A stretch of DNA of 5,736 nt from Patescibacteria group bacterium (lineage in GTDB: Bacteria > Patescibacteria > UBA1384 > JAMDBS01), in the NCBI GenBank assembly GCA_023487325.1, contig JAMDBS010000102.1, forward strand, positions 1-5,736, written 5' to 3'. A program made the translations under genes and the position numbers. This document shows positions 1 to 5,736 of the stretch, in pieces (position 1 is the first letter of the stretch; every line of letters begins with the position of its first letter). Below the pieces are notes generated by a model. It searched no databases, was not told where the DNA came from, and saw only the letters and a program-made list of their open reading frames with translations.

Positions 1-1
1 A

Positions 2-2158
2 CATCGGTTGGATAAATTAATTAATAAACTGTTAAAAAATATTGATGTTAATGATAATAAAGGTCTAAACCAGGCCGCTAAAAAAATTCAAACTGCGATT
101 AAAGAAAAAAGCTTAAATTCTAAATTCAAAGATGAAATTAAAAGCTACTACAACCAATTGTGTCGACAAGTAAATGCTAATGTATTCGTGGCAGTGCGCT
201 CCTCAGCTACGGCCGAAGACTTGCCAACAGCGTCTTTTGCTGGTCAGCAAGCAACGTTTTTAAATATTATTGGTGCCAACAGTGTAGTCGAAGCGGTTAA
301 AAAATGCTGGGCATCATTATTTGAGCCACGGGCAATTTATTACCGAATAATCAATAAATTTGATCATTTAAAAGTGGGAATCGCCGTGCCGATACAGGCA
401 ATGGTGCAATCGGAAAAATCAGGCATTTTATTTACCATCGATCCAGTAAACAATAATAAAAATGTGATTATTATTGACGCTGGTTACGGATTAGGAGAGG
501 CAATAGTTTCCGGAGCCGTAACACCCGACCGTTATGAAGTGCAAAAAAGCGATTTGAAGATATTGGATAAAAATATTAACGTTCAAACCTGGAAAATTAT
601 TAAAGTCAAAGACAAAAATAAACACATTATTGTTAGAAAAGACCAGCAAAAACAGCAAAAAATTACCGATGAACAAATTATCGAATTAGCTAAAATCGGT
701 TTAAAAATTGAAAAACACTATGGTAAACCGCAAGATACTGAATGGGCAATCGATAAAACTGGAAAAATCTATTTTGTCCAGGCTCGTCCGGTTACTACTT
801 TAGAAAAAAAAGTACCCATTGTTGAGTTTAATGAGAAAAAAAGCACTCCCGCGGCGGGAAAGATTTTAGTCAAAGGCTCGGCGGCTAGTATCGGCGTGGC
901 TTCAGGATTAATTAAAATTATTCACAAGCCGGAAGAGATAGATAAGATAAAACCGGGTGATATTTTAGTAACAGAAATGACTAATCCATCTTTTGTGCCG
1001 GCAATGAAAAAAGCGGCGGCAATTGTAACTGATACCGGCGGGGTAACTTCGCATGCCGCGATTGTTTCCAGAGAAATGGGTATTCCTTGCGTGGTGGGCA
1101 CGGGTACAGCTTCGCATGTTTTAAAAAACGGCCAATTTGTAACCGTTGACGGTGTGCGGGGCGTAGTTTATCAAGGTAAAGTCAATATCGAGCACACCAA
1201 AAACAAGGCTTTAATTACTACTAGGCAACAAATTTTATATCGAGAAGAAGTGCCTAATACTGCTACGAAGGTTTATGTTAATCTAGCCGAACCGGAAATG
1301 GCCGAAGAATTGGCAAAATTGCCAGTTGATGGCGTGGGGCTGATGCGCGCCGAATTCATCGTGGCGGCAATGGGCGAACATCCGCGTGAGCTGGTTAAAA
1401 CTGGCAGGAGCGAAGAATATGTTCATGCGTTGGCTTCAGGTATGCAAAAAATCGCCCAGGCATTTTATCCTCGTCCAATTATCTACCGGGCGACCGATTT
1501 TAAAAGCAACGAATATCGGGCGCTAAAAGGCGGCGCAAAATACGAACCACAAGAAGAAAATCCCATGATTGGTTATAGAGGGTGTTTTCGCTACTTGAAA
1601 GAGCCGGATTTATTTAAATTAGAACTCAAAGCAATAAAATTAGTGCGCGAAAAATATGATTTAAAAAATTTGTACCTTATGCTGCCATTTGTGCGCACTG
1701 TCCAAGAACTGTTGGATGTAAAAGAATTAATTAAATCGGAGGACTTAGAAAGATCGAATGATTTTAAATTGTGGATGATGGTCGAAGTGCCTTCCAATGT
1801 GATTTTAATTGAAGATTTTATTGCCGCCGGCATCGATGGTGTTTCCATTGGCACTAATGATTTGACTCAATTGACTCTGGGTATAGATAGAGATAGCTCA
1901 ATTTTGGCTGAAGAATTTGATGAACGAAATGAGGCTATAATTAAATCAATTAACAAAGTTGTCGGTGCCTGCCGACTGCACCACATAACCAGCTCGGTTT
2001 GCGGACAAGCACCTTCAATTTATCCAGAGTTTACGGAATTATTGGTCGATTCGGGTATTACTTCGGTTTCGGTTAACCCCGATGTCATAATTTCTACTCG
2101 AAAACTAATCGCTTCTATTGAAAAGAAGCTAATTTTAGAGAAAATTAATCATAATTAA
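2..2158 (+). CDS. ppsA: Phosphoenolpyruvate synthase (pyruvate, water dikinase), 5'-truncated by the window edge
   Basis: Makes phosphoenolpyruvate from pyruvate and ATP, releasing AMP and phosphate: the cytoplasmic entry step of gluconeogenesis. The frame is open to the left edge, so the TTG at 8 is not the true start. Against E. coli PpsA (about 790 residues) some 70 N-terminal residues are missing. Counting from that TTG, the domains are: an ATP-grasp domain (about 1-265) with VRSSATAED at 63-71, SGILFTIDP at 138-146, GYGLGEAIVSGAVTPDR at 159-175 and a FVQARPVTT end at 256-264; a swivelling phosphohistidine domain (about 285-395) with GGVTSHAAI, catalytic His349 and, two residues before it, Thr347, the position phosphorylated by the PpsR regulatory kinase in E. 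coli; and a PEP/pyruvate-binding barrel (about 415-700) with Arg447, Arg494, Arg524, Glu593, Asn617-Asp618 in GTNDLTQ, and Cys665 in the SSVCGQAPS active-site loop. All expected catalytic residues are there, so it should be active. The symbol rests on family recognition. Promoter and start lie outside the window. Confidence 0.96.
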   Translation, partial: HRLDKLINKLLKNIDVNDNKGLNQAAKKIQTAIKEKSLNSKFKDEIKSYYNQLCRQVNANVFVAVRSSATAEDLPTASFAGQQATFLNIIGANSVVEAVKKCWASLFEPRAIYYRIINKFDHLKVGIAVPIQAMVQSEKSGILFTIDPVNNNKNVIIIDAGYGLGEAIVSGAVTPDRYEVQKSDLKILDKNINVQTWKIIKVKDKNKHIIVRKDQQKQQKITDEQIIELAKIGLKIEKHYGKPQDTEWAIDKTGKIYFVQARPVTTLEKKVPIVEFNEKKSTPAAGKILVKGSAASIGVASGLIKIIHKPEEIDKIKPGDILVTEMTNPSFVPAMKKAAAIVTDTGGVTSHAAIVSREMGIPCVVGTGTASHVLKNGQFVTVDGVRGVVYQGKVNIEHTKNKALITTRQQILYREEVPNTATKVYVNLAEPEMAEELAKLPVDGVGLMRAEFIVAAMGEHPRELVKTGRSEEYVHALASGMQKIAQAFYPRPIIYRATDFKSNEYRALKGGAKYEPQEENPMIGYRGCFRYLKEPDLFKLELKAIKLVREKYDLKNLYLMLPFVRTVQELLDVKELIKSEDLERSNDFKLWMMVEVPSNVILIEDFIAAGIDGVSIGTNDLTQLTLGIDRDSSILAEEFDERNEAIIKSINKVVGACRLHHITSSVCGQAPSIYPEFTELLVDSGITSVSVNPDVIISTRKLIASIEKKLILEKINHN

Positions 2159-2159
2159 A

Positions 2160-3386
2160 TTATAGATCGGAAATTTTAACTAAACTATAGCCGCGGTTTT
2201 TTAATTCTTTAATGATCGTTGGCAGAGCCTTGGCGGTTTGGCCGGAATTGGCTACGCCATCGTGCATTAAAATAATTGCTCCGTTTTTAGCGCCGCTTAA
2301 GGCTGCGCTGGTAATCTGATCAGAGCTTAATCCAGACCAATCGCGCGTGTCAACATTCCATAAAACTTTTTGCATTCCTAATTTATCCAAAACAGTAATA
2401 GTGTCATTATTGTAATTGCCATAAGGAGGCCTAAACCAGTGGACGCTAAGGCCGGAAATAATATTTTTTAAAATACTATTGGTCCGGCTTATTTCATCCA
2501 TTTGGGCATCTTGTGATAATTTTTTCAAGTCCTGATGATTATAAGTGTGATTACCGATTTCGTGTCCTTCGTTGTGGACCCTTTGGACATAGCTGTTTTT
2601 AGATTCAGCATTCTCGCCGATCATAAAAAAGGTGGCTTTAACGCCATGGTTTTTGAGCACATCAAGCACTTCTGGCGTATGAACACCCGGACCGTCATCA
2701 AAGGTTAAAGCGATATTGCCCTTGCCGCTGCCTGATTGAGAGTTGTTTTTAGCCGTTTGCGTTGGCACGGGCGTCGGGGTAGGGCTGGGAGTTTTTTGCG
2801 GTTTAGCCTTTGTTATATCGATATTGTTTTTATCAGGAATAATTTTGTTATCGGAAAAAGTATAAGTCAATTGTACGTCTTCTTGATTACTGCCTTCGCC
2901 CCAAGTTGTATCAATTATAACCTCTTTGTCATTTAGCAAATGAATGTCTTTAACTTGTGAAGCATTACCAACCATAACTTGATCGACAGACTCAAGAACA
3001 TTATTATTCCAACGGCCGATGATTAAATATACTAATTTTTTGCCATCGGGATATTCAGCTTTTAATAAAAAAGGATATTCTTCGGCGCCTGCTTGGTCGA
3101 GATTAATTGGTTGAAGCACGTCAGTAATAGTATATTGAATAACATCGGCGCTATCGGGTTTAGCTTTGATGGTGGCAGTTTTACCGACAAAATCAATTTC
3201 CTTTTGAAAATTGGCGTATAAATCGTTAATCTTAATAATGCTTTCACCAACTTGCTTTTCTACCTTTTCCTGGTCTTTACTAAGCCTACTGGGTTTATTG
3301 GCATTTTTTTGTTGAATCGCAATCAAAACAATAATTGTCGCAATTATTAAAATCGAAAAAAATACTAACCACGCGGTTTTTTTCAT
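2160..3386 (-). CDS. Membrane-anchored polysaccharide deacetylase (NodB/CE4 family) with unknown N-terminal domain
   Basis: A 408-residue protein predicted to remove N- or O-acetyl groups from an extracellular or cell-wall glycan such as peptidoglycan; the real substrate cannot be read from sequence. Residues 1-3 are MKK and 5-25 form one hydrophobic helix with no lipobox Cys and no clear signal-peptidase site, so I infer a type II membrane anchor with the rest outside. Residues about 45-190 form a beta-rich-looking domain I cannot name. Residues 197-222 are a Pro/Thr then Ser/Gly linker (PSPTPTPVPT). The NodB domain (224-408) has all five CE4 motifs: TFDDGP (228-233, catalytic base and metal Asp), HTYNH (280-284, metal His pair), RPPYG (319-323), DTRDW (346-350) and LMHD (373-376, catalytic His375). 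The protein has no cysteine. The ATG at 3386 is chosen because GAGGAG lies two bases upstream and the anchor begins right there. The gene lies 32 bases after the four-helix membrane protein gene and ends one base from the ppsA stop. Confidence 0.95.
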   Translation of the reverse strand: MKKTAWLVFFSILIIATIIVLIAIQQKNANKPSRLSKDQEKVEKQVGESIIKINDLYANFQKEIDFVGKTATIKAKPDSADVIQYTITDVLQPINLDQAGAEEYPFLLKAEYPDGKKLVYLIIGRWNNNVLESVDQVMVGNASQVKDIHLLNDKEVIIDTTWGEGSNQEDVQLTYTFSDNKIIPDKNNIDITKAKPQKTPSPTPTPVPTQTAKNNSQSGSGKGNIALTFDDGPGVHTPEVLDVLKNHGVKATFFMIGENAESKNSYVQRVHNEGHEIGNHTYNHQDLKKLSQDAQMDEISRTNSILKNIISGLSVHWFRPPYGNYNNDTITVLDKLGMQKVLWNVDTRDWSGLSSDQITSAALSGAKNGAIILMHDGVANSGQTAKALPTIIKELKNRGYSLVKISDL

Positions 3387-3388
3387 AT

Positions 3389-3394
3389 CTCCTC
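3389..3394 (-). promoter_or_regulatory. Shine-Dalgarno site of the polysaccharide deacetylase gene
   Basis: Read on the - strand, GAGGAG is followed by AT and the ATG at 3386-3384. The two-base spacer is short, but the match to the anti-Shine-Dalgarno sequence is good, and it fixes this ATG as the start. Confidence 0.6.
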
Positions 3395-3418
3395 ACTTTG
3401 AGTTGTTTTAACTATAAC

Positions 3419-3817
3419 TTAATTGCGATTAAAGGCTTTTTGAACTCCACCTTGGTACAAATAGATCAATACTATAACCGGTATGATGATGCTGGCAAAA
3501 ACTGCTGACCAGCTTTGCGAGTTAACAAAGCCGCCAATAACGTCAAATACTAAATCAATCCAAGTTACTGCCACCGCTACTATCCAGGCCCATTTTTCCA
3601 TACTCCAAAGACCAGAGGCTACTACTAGTTCAATGACGCCAATAATTAATGCAACACTAGCAATAATTAACAATGCCGCAGCTGCACCTGTGTAAGGCGT
3701 GATAAATAAACCAAAGCTTGAAACCCCAAACATTGCCAAAGAAGCAAGAATCTGCAAAATAGCTTCAATTGCTACTAAAATAGCAATAAGAGCTACTCCA
3801 AACGGTCTTGTTTTCAT
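3419..3817 (-). CDS. Small integral membrane protein, four predicted helices (DUF2127-like style)
   Basis: A 132-residue, very hydrophobic protein without cysteine. Four helices can be seen at about 7-31, 45-70, 76-98 and 104-121, with a short positively charged C-terminal tail (QKAFNRN). The stretch VASGLWSMEKWAW (66-78), with a charged turn between a glycine-containing helix and a Trp-rich one, and the ending LIYLYQGGVQKAF recall a broad group of uncharacterised small membrane proteins, including DUF2127-type ones; this is resemblance of style, not a firm family call. No catalytic residue stands out and the function is unknown. The ATG at 3817 is preceded by the strongest ribosome binding site in the window. 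The gene lies 58 bases after the five-helix protein gene and 32 bases before the deacetylase gene, so a role in the cell envelope is plausible but inferred only from position. Confidence 0.85.
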   Translation of the reverse strand: MKTRPFGVALIAILVAIEAILQILASLAMFGVSSFGLFITPYTGAAAALLIIASVALIIGVIELVVASGLWSMEKWAWIVAVAVTWIDLVFDVIGGFVNSQSWSAVFASIIIPVIVLIYLYQGGVQKAFNRN

Positions 3818-3820
3818 TTC

Positions 3821-3828
3821 TCCTCCTC
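3821..3828 (-). promoter_or_regulatory. Strong Shine-Dalgarno site of the four-helix membrane protein gene
   Basis: On the - strand the sequence GAGGAGGA sits four bases before the ATG (AGGAGG-AGAA-ATG), a full match to the anti-Shine-Dalgarno consensus. Most other genes here have weak or no such site, so this gene may be translated comparatively well. Confidence 0.7.
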
Positions 3829-3875
3829 TAAATTATATTAGATTACTTACACTCTCTATTTTAATAATACCAAAT

Positions 3876-4322
3876 CTAAATTTCTATTTCCAGCAAATTA
3901 GCAACAATCAGTGCTAGGCTAACTAAAATTAGAGTAAAATAATAAATCCAGGGTTGTTTGGTGCGATAAAAATAGTATAAAACTCCCAGCCCAAAGATAG
4001 AAGCTAGGATATAAACAATAACAGGCCAAGGATAGAAAAAAATTCCAATAGTTACAAAAACAACGGCCAGTGGCACAGTCATATAAATTGCCTTAAAAAT
4101 CGGTTTTAATTTGGAACGAAAAACAAACCAGGAAATAAGGACAATAAGTACCATGAAACCGCCATGTAAGAGTGGCAAAAACCAGTTGTTGGCTCGCATC
4201 ATATCTACTGGCGTGAATAGGTTAATAATCCAAATAACGGCATTTTGAAAGAAAAAATCAAAAAGAAAAGTTATATTTAGCAAAATAAAGCCGAATATTA
4301 TTACCGCTAACACCATTAGCAC
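3876..4322 (-). CDS. Hypothetical integral membrane protein, about five helices
   Basis: A protein of 146-148 residues, almost entirely hydrophobic, without cysteine. Predicted helices lie at about 2-24, 47-68, 76-95, 98-117 and 124-143. Short polar loops separate them, including TPVDMMRANNW (37-47), FRSKLKP (68-74) and the basic turn YRTKQPW (119-125). I do not recognise a named family. The outermost start in this frame is GTG at 4322, but an ATG two codons later (4316) begins directly at the hydrophobic segment and is the more ordinary choice; neither has a clear Shine-Dalgarno site, and an in-frame stop at 4340-4338 rules out anything further upstream. It follows the 113-residue protein gene after 69 bases and precedes the four-helix membrane protein gene by 58 bases. 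It may belong with the envelope group, but nothing in the sequence shows a function. Confidence 0.82.
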   Translation of the reverse strand: MLMVLAVIIFGFILLNITFLFDFFFQNAVIWIINLFTPVDMMRANNWFLPLLHGGFMVLIVLISWFVFRSKLKPIFKAIYMTVPLAVVFVTIGIFFYPWPVIVYILASIFGLGVLYYFYRTKQPWIYYFTLILVSLALIVANLLEIEI

Positions 4323-4391
4323 ATTTTTAAGAATAAATTATTCTAATTCTCTACTAATATTTAATTTTAATATCGCTATAGGGTTTTTTGT
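4323..4391. other. Largest intergenic gap (69 bases), A+T-rich
   Basis: Separates the Trp-rich 113-residue protein gene from the five-helix membrane protein gene. It contains the small inverted repeat AGAATAA-A-TTATTCT at 4330-4344. There is no G+C-rich hairpin followed by a T-run and no clear -35/-10 pair on the - strand. It is the most likely place for a transcript boundary among the - strand genes, but only because of its length. Confidence 0.4.
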
Positions 4392-4733
4392 CTAATACTC
4401 TTTTGGGTAAAATGTATCTAACATTGTTATGGTTGTCTGCCAGAGTCTGTAATATTTTAGTGACCAATTTATATTTTTAGCAGTAATATACGTTAGAGTA
4501 TCTTTAAGTTTAAAACCGCACATAATTCCTTCTAATCCATTCCATAAATCGTGTACAGGTGCAAGTTCTGAGTATTTGCCCTCAAACCAATTGCTGATAT
4601 CAATATCAATTTTTTTCCATAACTTATTATCTCTTATCGAAGGAAAGAGCTTTCGACACTCTTTTTCTATGAGATCTTTAGCGATTTTGATTCTAAGTGG
4701 TTCGTAAAAATGTGGCGAATATTTATTTTTCAT
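4392..4733 (-). CDS. Hypothetical protein, small and Trp-rich
   Basis: A 113-residue soluble-looking protein that I do not recognise. It has no signal peptide or membrane helix. It carries five tryptophans (residues 39, 49, 64, 90 and 98), two cysteines (26 and 72), many lysines, and an amphipathic stretch near the N-terminus (about 12-30). The regular spacing of aromatic and hydrophobic residues argues for a real folded, mostly helical protein rather than chance. The ATG at 4733 lies 11 bases after the DUF1653 stop codon, with no Shine-Dalgarno match in the A+T-rich spacer, so translation may depend on the upstream gene or on low mRNA structure. Position suggests co-transcription with the DUF1653 and VOC genes. 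The gene does not overlap a better ORF on either strand. Function unknown. Confidence 0.7.
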   Translation of the reverse strand: MKNKYSPHFYEPLRIKIAKDLIEKECRKLFPSIRDNKLWKKIDIDISNWFEGKYSELAPVHDLWNGLEGIMCGFKLKDTLTYITAKNINWSLKYYRLWQTTITMLDTFYPKEY

Positions 4734-4744
4734 ATAAAAATTGT

Positions 4745-4966
4745 TTATTTTTTAATAAAACTAAATCTTGGGATTGTTTTACCGCCGACCTCAATAGTTT
4801 CTAAAAACATTTTTAATGGTCTGGCCCACAAATCGTGTTTGCCATACAAGGCGCGATAAATTACCAGTTCTTCTAGCGTTTCACTGTGTTTTGCAACTCC
4901 AATAACTTCGTATTTTTCCCCCTTGTAATGTTTATATTTTCCTAATTGTATTTTTGACATAGACAT
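4745..4966 (-). CDS. DUF1653 domain-containing protein
   Basis: A 73-residue single-domain protein matching the DUF1653 family (Pfam PF07866) over nearly its whole length. Recognisable family positions are GKYKHYKG (9-16), YEVIGVAKHSETLEELV (19-35), YRALYG (37-42), LWARPLKMF (46-54) and PRFSFI (66-71). The family is small, cytoplasmic and widespread in bacteria; its molecular role is not established. Two ATGs compete: 4966 (MSMSKIQ) and 4960 (MSKIQ). The first leaves one base after the stop codon of the VOC gene, the second seven. AGAG and GATAAG upstream give only weak ribosome-binding matches, so the choice is open, and it changes only two residues outside the domain. The tight junction suggests translation coupled to the VOC gene. 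Confidence 0.92.
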   Translation of the reverse strand: MSMSKIQLGKYKHYKGEKYEVIGVAKHSETLEELVIYRALYGKHDLWARPLKMFLETIEVGGKTIPRFSFIKK

Positions 4967-4967
4967 C

Positions 4968-5417
4968 TTATCTCTGCTTCCAATCGAGAAGTTCTGTGAA
5001 TCTTAAATAAAATCCGAAAGGATCAACCATTCGAAAGTCTTTCCAGATGTGATTATGGTCTTTTAATTCCTTTAACTCACGCACGATATGTTTCTTGAGA
5101 TGAGTCTGAGCCAACTTGTATAATTTATCTACTTCCGCAGTTGTTATGGTTATTTCAGTTGCATATCCTCTGTTTGTTTCTGTGGGGAATTGTTTAAAAA
5201 ATGATTGATTATAGACTCTTTCGTCTCCGCCGTAGAAATTAAGCATTGTTTTTCCTAATTTATCTTTCCGGATCATGGTCAGATATCCAAGCTCTTTTTT
5301 ATTTGGTTTATCATCCATAGCAACTTTAAAGCCAAGTTTTGTATAAAAATCTTTGACAATTTCAAGATCAGGAACGTGCAATTCAATAATCAGATTGTTT
5401 TTAATAAAATTTTTCAT
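4968..5417 (-). CDS. VOC superfamily protein (glyoxalase / bleomycin-resistance fold)
   Basis: A 149-residue cytoplasmic protein of the vicinal oxygen chelate fold, which includes glyoxalase I, extradiol dioxygenases and antibiotic-binding proteins. The first beta-alpha module shows LIIELHVPDLEIVKDFY (9-25) and KLGFKV (27-32), typical of the family. The second shows YATEITITTAEVDKLY (85-100) and ends in the characteristic VDPFGFYLRFTEL (131-143). Candidate metal ligands are Glu12 or His14, Glu88 and Glu142, but these are guesses without a structure, and substrate and activity cannot be assigned. I chose the ATG at 5417 because it starts at the fold's first strand and has AAGAAG seven bases upstream. 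A longer in-frame form from the ATG at 5480 (170 residues) would overlap the aminotransferase gene by 14 bases and add 21 residues outside the fold, with no Shine-Dalgarno site. The next gene starts one base after its stop. Confidence 0.88.
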   Translation of the reverse strand: MKNFIKNNLIIELHVPDLEIVKDFYTKLGFKVAMDDKPNKKELGYLTMIRKDKLGKTMLNFYGGDERVYNQSFFKQFPTETNRGYATEITITTAEVDKLYKLAQTHLKKHIVRELKELKDHNHIWKDFRMVDPFGFYLRFTELLDWKQR

Positions 5418-5442
5418 ATCCAAACTTCTTGTTCTAATTGTT

Positions 5443-5453
5443 GGCAAATTGCC
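5443..5453. repeat. Short inverted repeat between the aminotransferase and VOC genes
   Basis: GGCAA-A-TTGCC is a perfect inverted repeat with five-base arms and a one-base centre, lying in the 49-base gap between the aminotransferase stop and the preferred VOC start. It is too tight to form a good terminator hairpin and no T-run follows it. It could be a protein-binding site or chance. Confidence 0.3.
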
Positions 5454-5466
5454 GGAATTTATTTTA

Positions 5467-5736
5467 TTAATCACGTTCATTTAAAACATCAATTAAAATT
5501 GCCAAGCCCTGTTCCAGTAATCCTTGAGAAATAGTAAGGGGAGGCATAATTTGAAGATTGTGTTCAGCGCCGACCACGACGTGCAAACCTTTTTCAAACG
5601 CAACTTCAATTGCTTTTCTAGCGGTTTCCGCATTCTTTAATCCAATACCGATTTCCATTCCCTGTGCTCGGACATCTACGATCGAATTTCCAATAAGTGG
5701 CTTTAATTTTTCCCTTATATATTTTCCTTTCGCTTC
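5467..5736 (-). CDS. Class III PLP-dependent aminotransferase, C-terminal fragment (5' end outside window)
   Basis: The frame is open from the right edge to the TAA at 5469-5467, giving 89 residues that match the C-terminal small domain of class III (ornithine/GABA-type) aminotransferases; the PLP-binding lysine and most of the enzyme lie beyond 5736. Visible family features are the VDVRAQGMEIGIGL strand (about 20-33), the helix ARKAIEVAFEKGLHVV (38-53), and MPPLTIS (64-70) followed by the last helix GLLEQGLAILIDVL. An ATG at 5658 is internal to this domain and is not a plausible start. In many members an Arg stands three residues before the PPL motif (as in IRxxPPL); here the fragment reads LQIMPPL, with Gln, as in some omega-aminotransferase branches. 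The exact substrate (acetylornithine, GABA, another amino acid or an amino-alcohol) cannot be assigned from this piece. Confidence 0.9.
   Translation of the reverse strand, partial: EAKGKYIREKLKPLIGNSIVDVRAQGMEIGIGLKNAETARKAIEVAFEKGLHVVVGAEHNLQIMPPLTISQGLLEQGLAILIDVLNERD

Noticed and set aside
491..676. A - strand open frame inside ppsA.
   Set aside because: Antisense to conserved ATP-grasp coding sequence, with no ribosome binding site or family resemblance.
2182..2206. CCGCGG followed by six T on the + strand just after ppsA, resembling an intrinsic terminator.
   Set aside because: CCGCGG is self-complementary but leaves no loop, and flanking pairing is at most four weak base pairs. It also encodes the C-terminal end of the deacetylase on the other strand.
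2736..2936. A + strand open frame opposite the deacetylase linker.
   Set aside because: It lies wholly antisense to a well-supported gene and its protein has no recognisable features; the frame is open because of the Pro/Thr-rich coding on the other strand.
3832..3837. TATAAT on the - strand upstream of the four-helix membrane protein gene, a perfect -10 hexamer.
   Set aside because: No -35 match lies 16-18 bases upstream (the sequence there is about AATAGA), and the implied start of transcription would fall on the Shine-Dalgarno site. In DNA this A+T-rich, such hexamers arise by chance.
3483..3917. Two + strand open frames opposite the membrane protein genes.
   Set aside because: They are antisense shadows; the - strand frames give coherent transmembrane proteins with ribosome binding sites, the + strand ones do not.
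4330..4344. AGAATAA-A-TTATTCT inverted repeat as a possible terminator after the 113-residue protein gene.
   Set aside because: The arms are almost all A and T, the centre is a single base, and no T-run follows on the - strand, so it would not form a stable terminator hairpin.
2160..5736. No gene in the window ends in TGA, which raised the idea of a UGA-recoded lineage such as Gracilibacteria or Absconditabacteria.
   Set aside because: Conserved proteins, including over 700 codons of PEP synthase, read through with no in-frame TGA and with ordinary glycine codons. Eight non-TGA stops are not surprising at this base composition.

Overview
The window is a stretch of A+T-rich bacterial chromosome (roughly 35-40% G+C by eye) that is almost fully coding. 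It holds eight genes: one on the + strand and seven on the - strand. The genes are compact, use the standard bacterial code, and end only in TAA or TAG. The mix of a PEP synthase, a membrane-anchored polysaccharide deacetylase with a Pro/Thr linker, small uncharacterised membrane proteins and a DUF1653 protein would suit a member of the Patescibacteria (candidate phyla radiation). That assignment is an impression from gene style, not proof; no rRNA or other lineage marker is present. I see no tRNA, rRNA, CRISPR array, insertion sequence or phage gene.

Left part (1-2158, + strand): a phosphoenolpyruvate synthase gene whose first ~70 codons lie outside the window. All three domains and the main catalytic residues are present. 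It converges on the - strand gene array, with a single base between its stop codon and that of its neighbour.

Middle (2160-4322, - strand): an apparent cell-envelope group, read right to left. It comprises a five-helix membrane protein, a four-helix membrane protein with a strong Shine-Dalgarno site, and a CE4 polysaccharide deacetylase anchored by an N-terminal helix and carrying an unidentified extracytoplasmic domain. Gaps of 58 and 32 bases leave it open whether these form one transcript.

Right part (4392-5736, - strand): the C-terminal end of a class III PLP-dependent aminotransferase (its 5' part lies beyond the window), a VOC/glyoxalase-fold protein, a DUF1653 protein and a 113-residue protein I do not recognise. 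The last three are closely packed (gaps of 1 and 11 bases) and probably co-transcribed.

The gene array has no gene-free stretch over 300 bases; the largest gap is 69 bases. I found no convincing evidence for a new multi-gene system. The items most worth following are the unknown N-terminal domain of the deacetylase, the two membrane proteins beside it, and the unrecognised Trp-rich protein.
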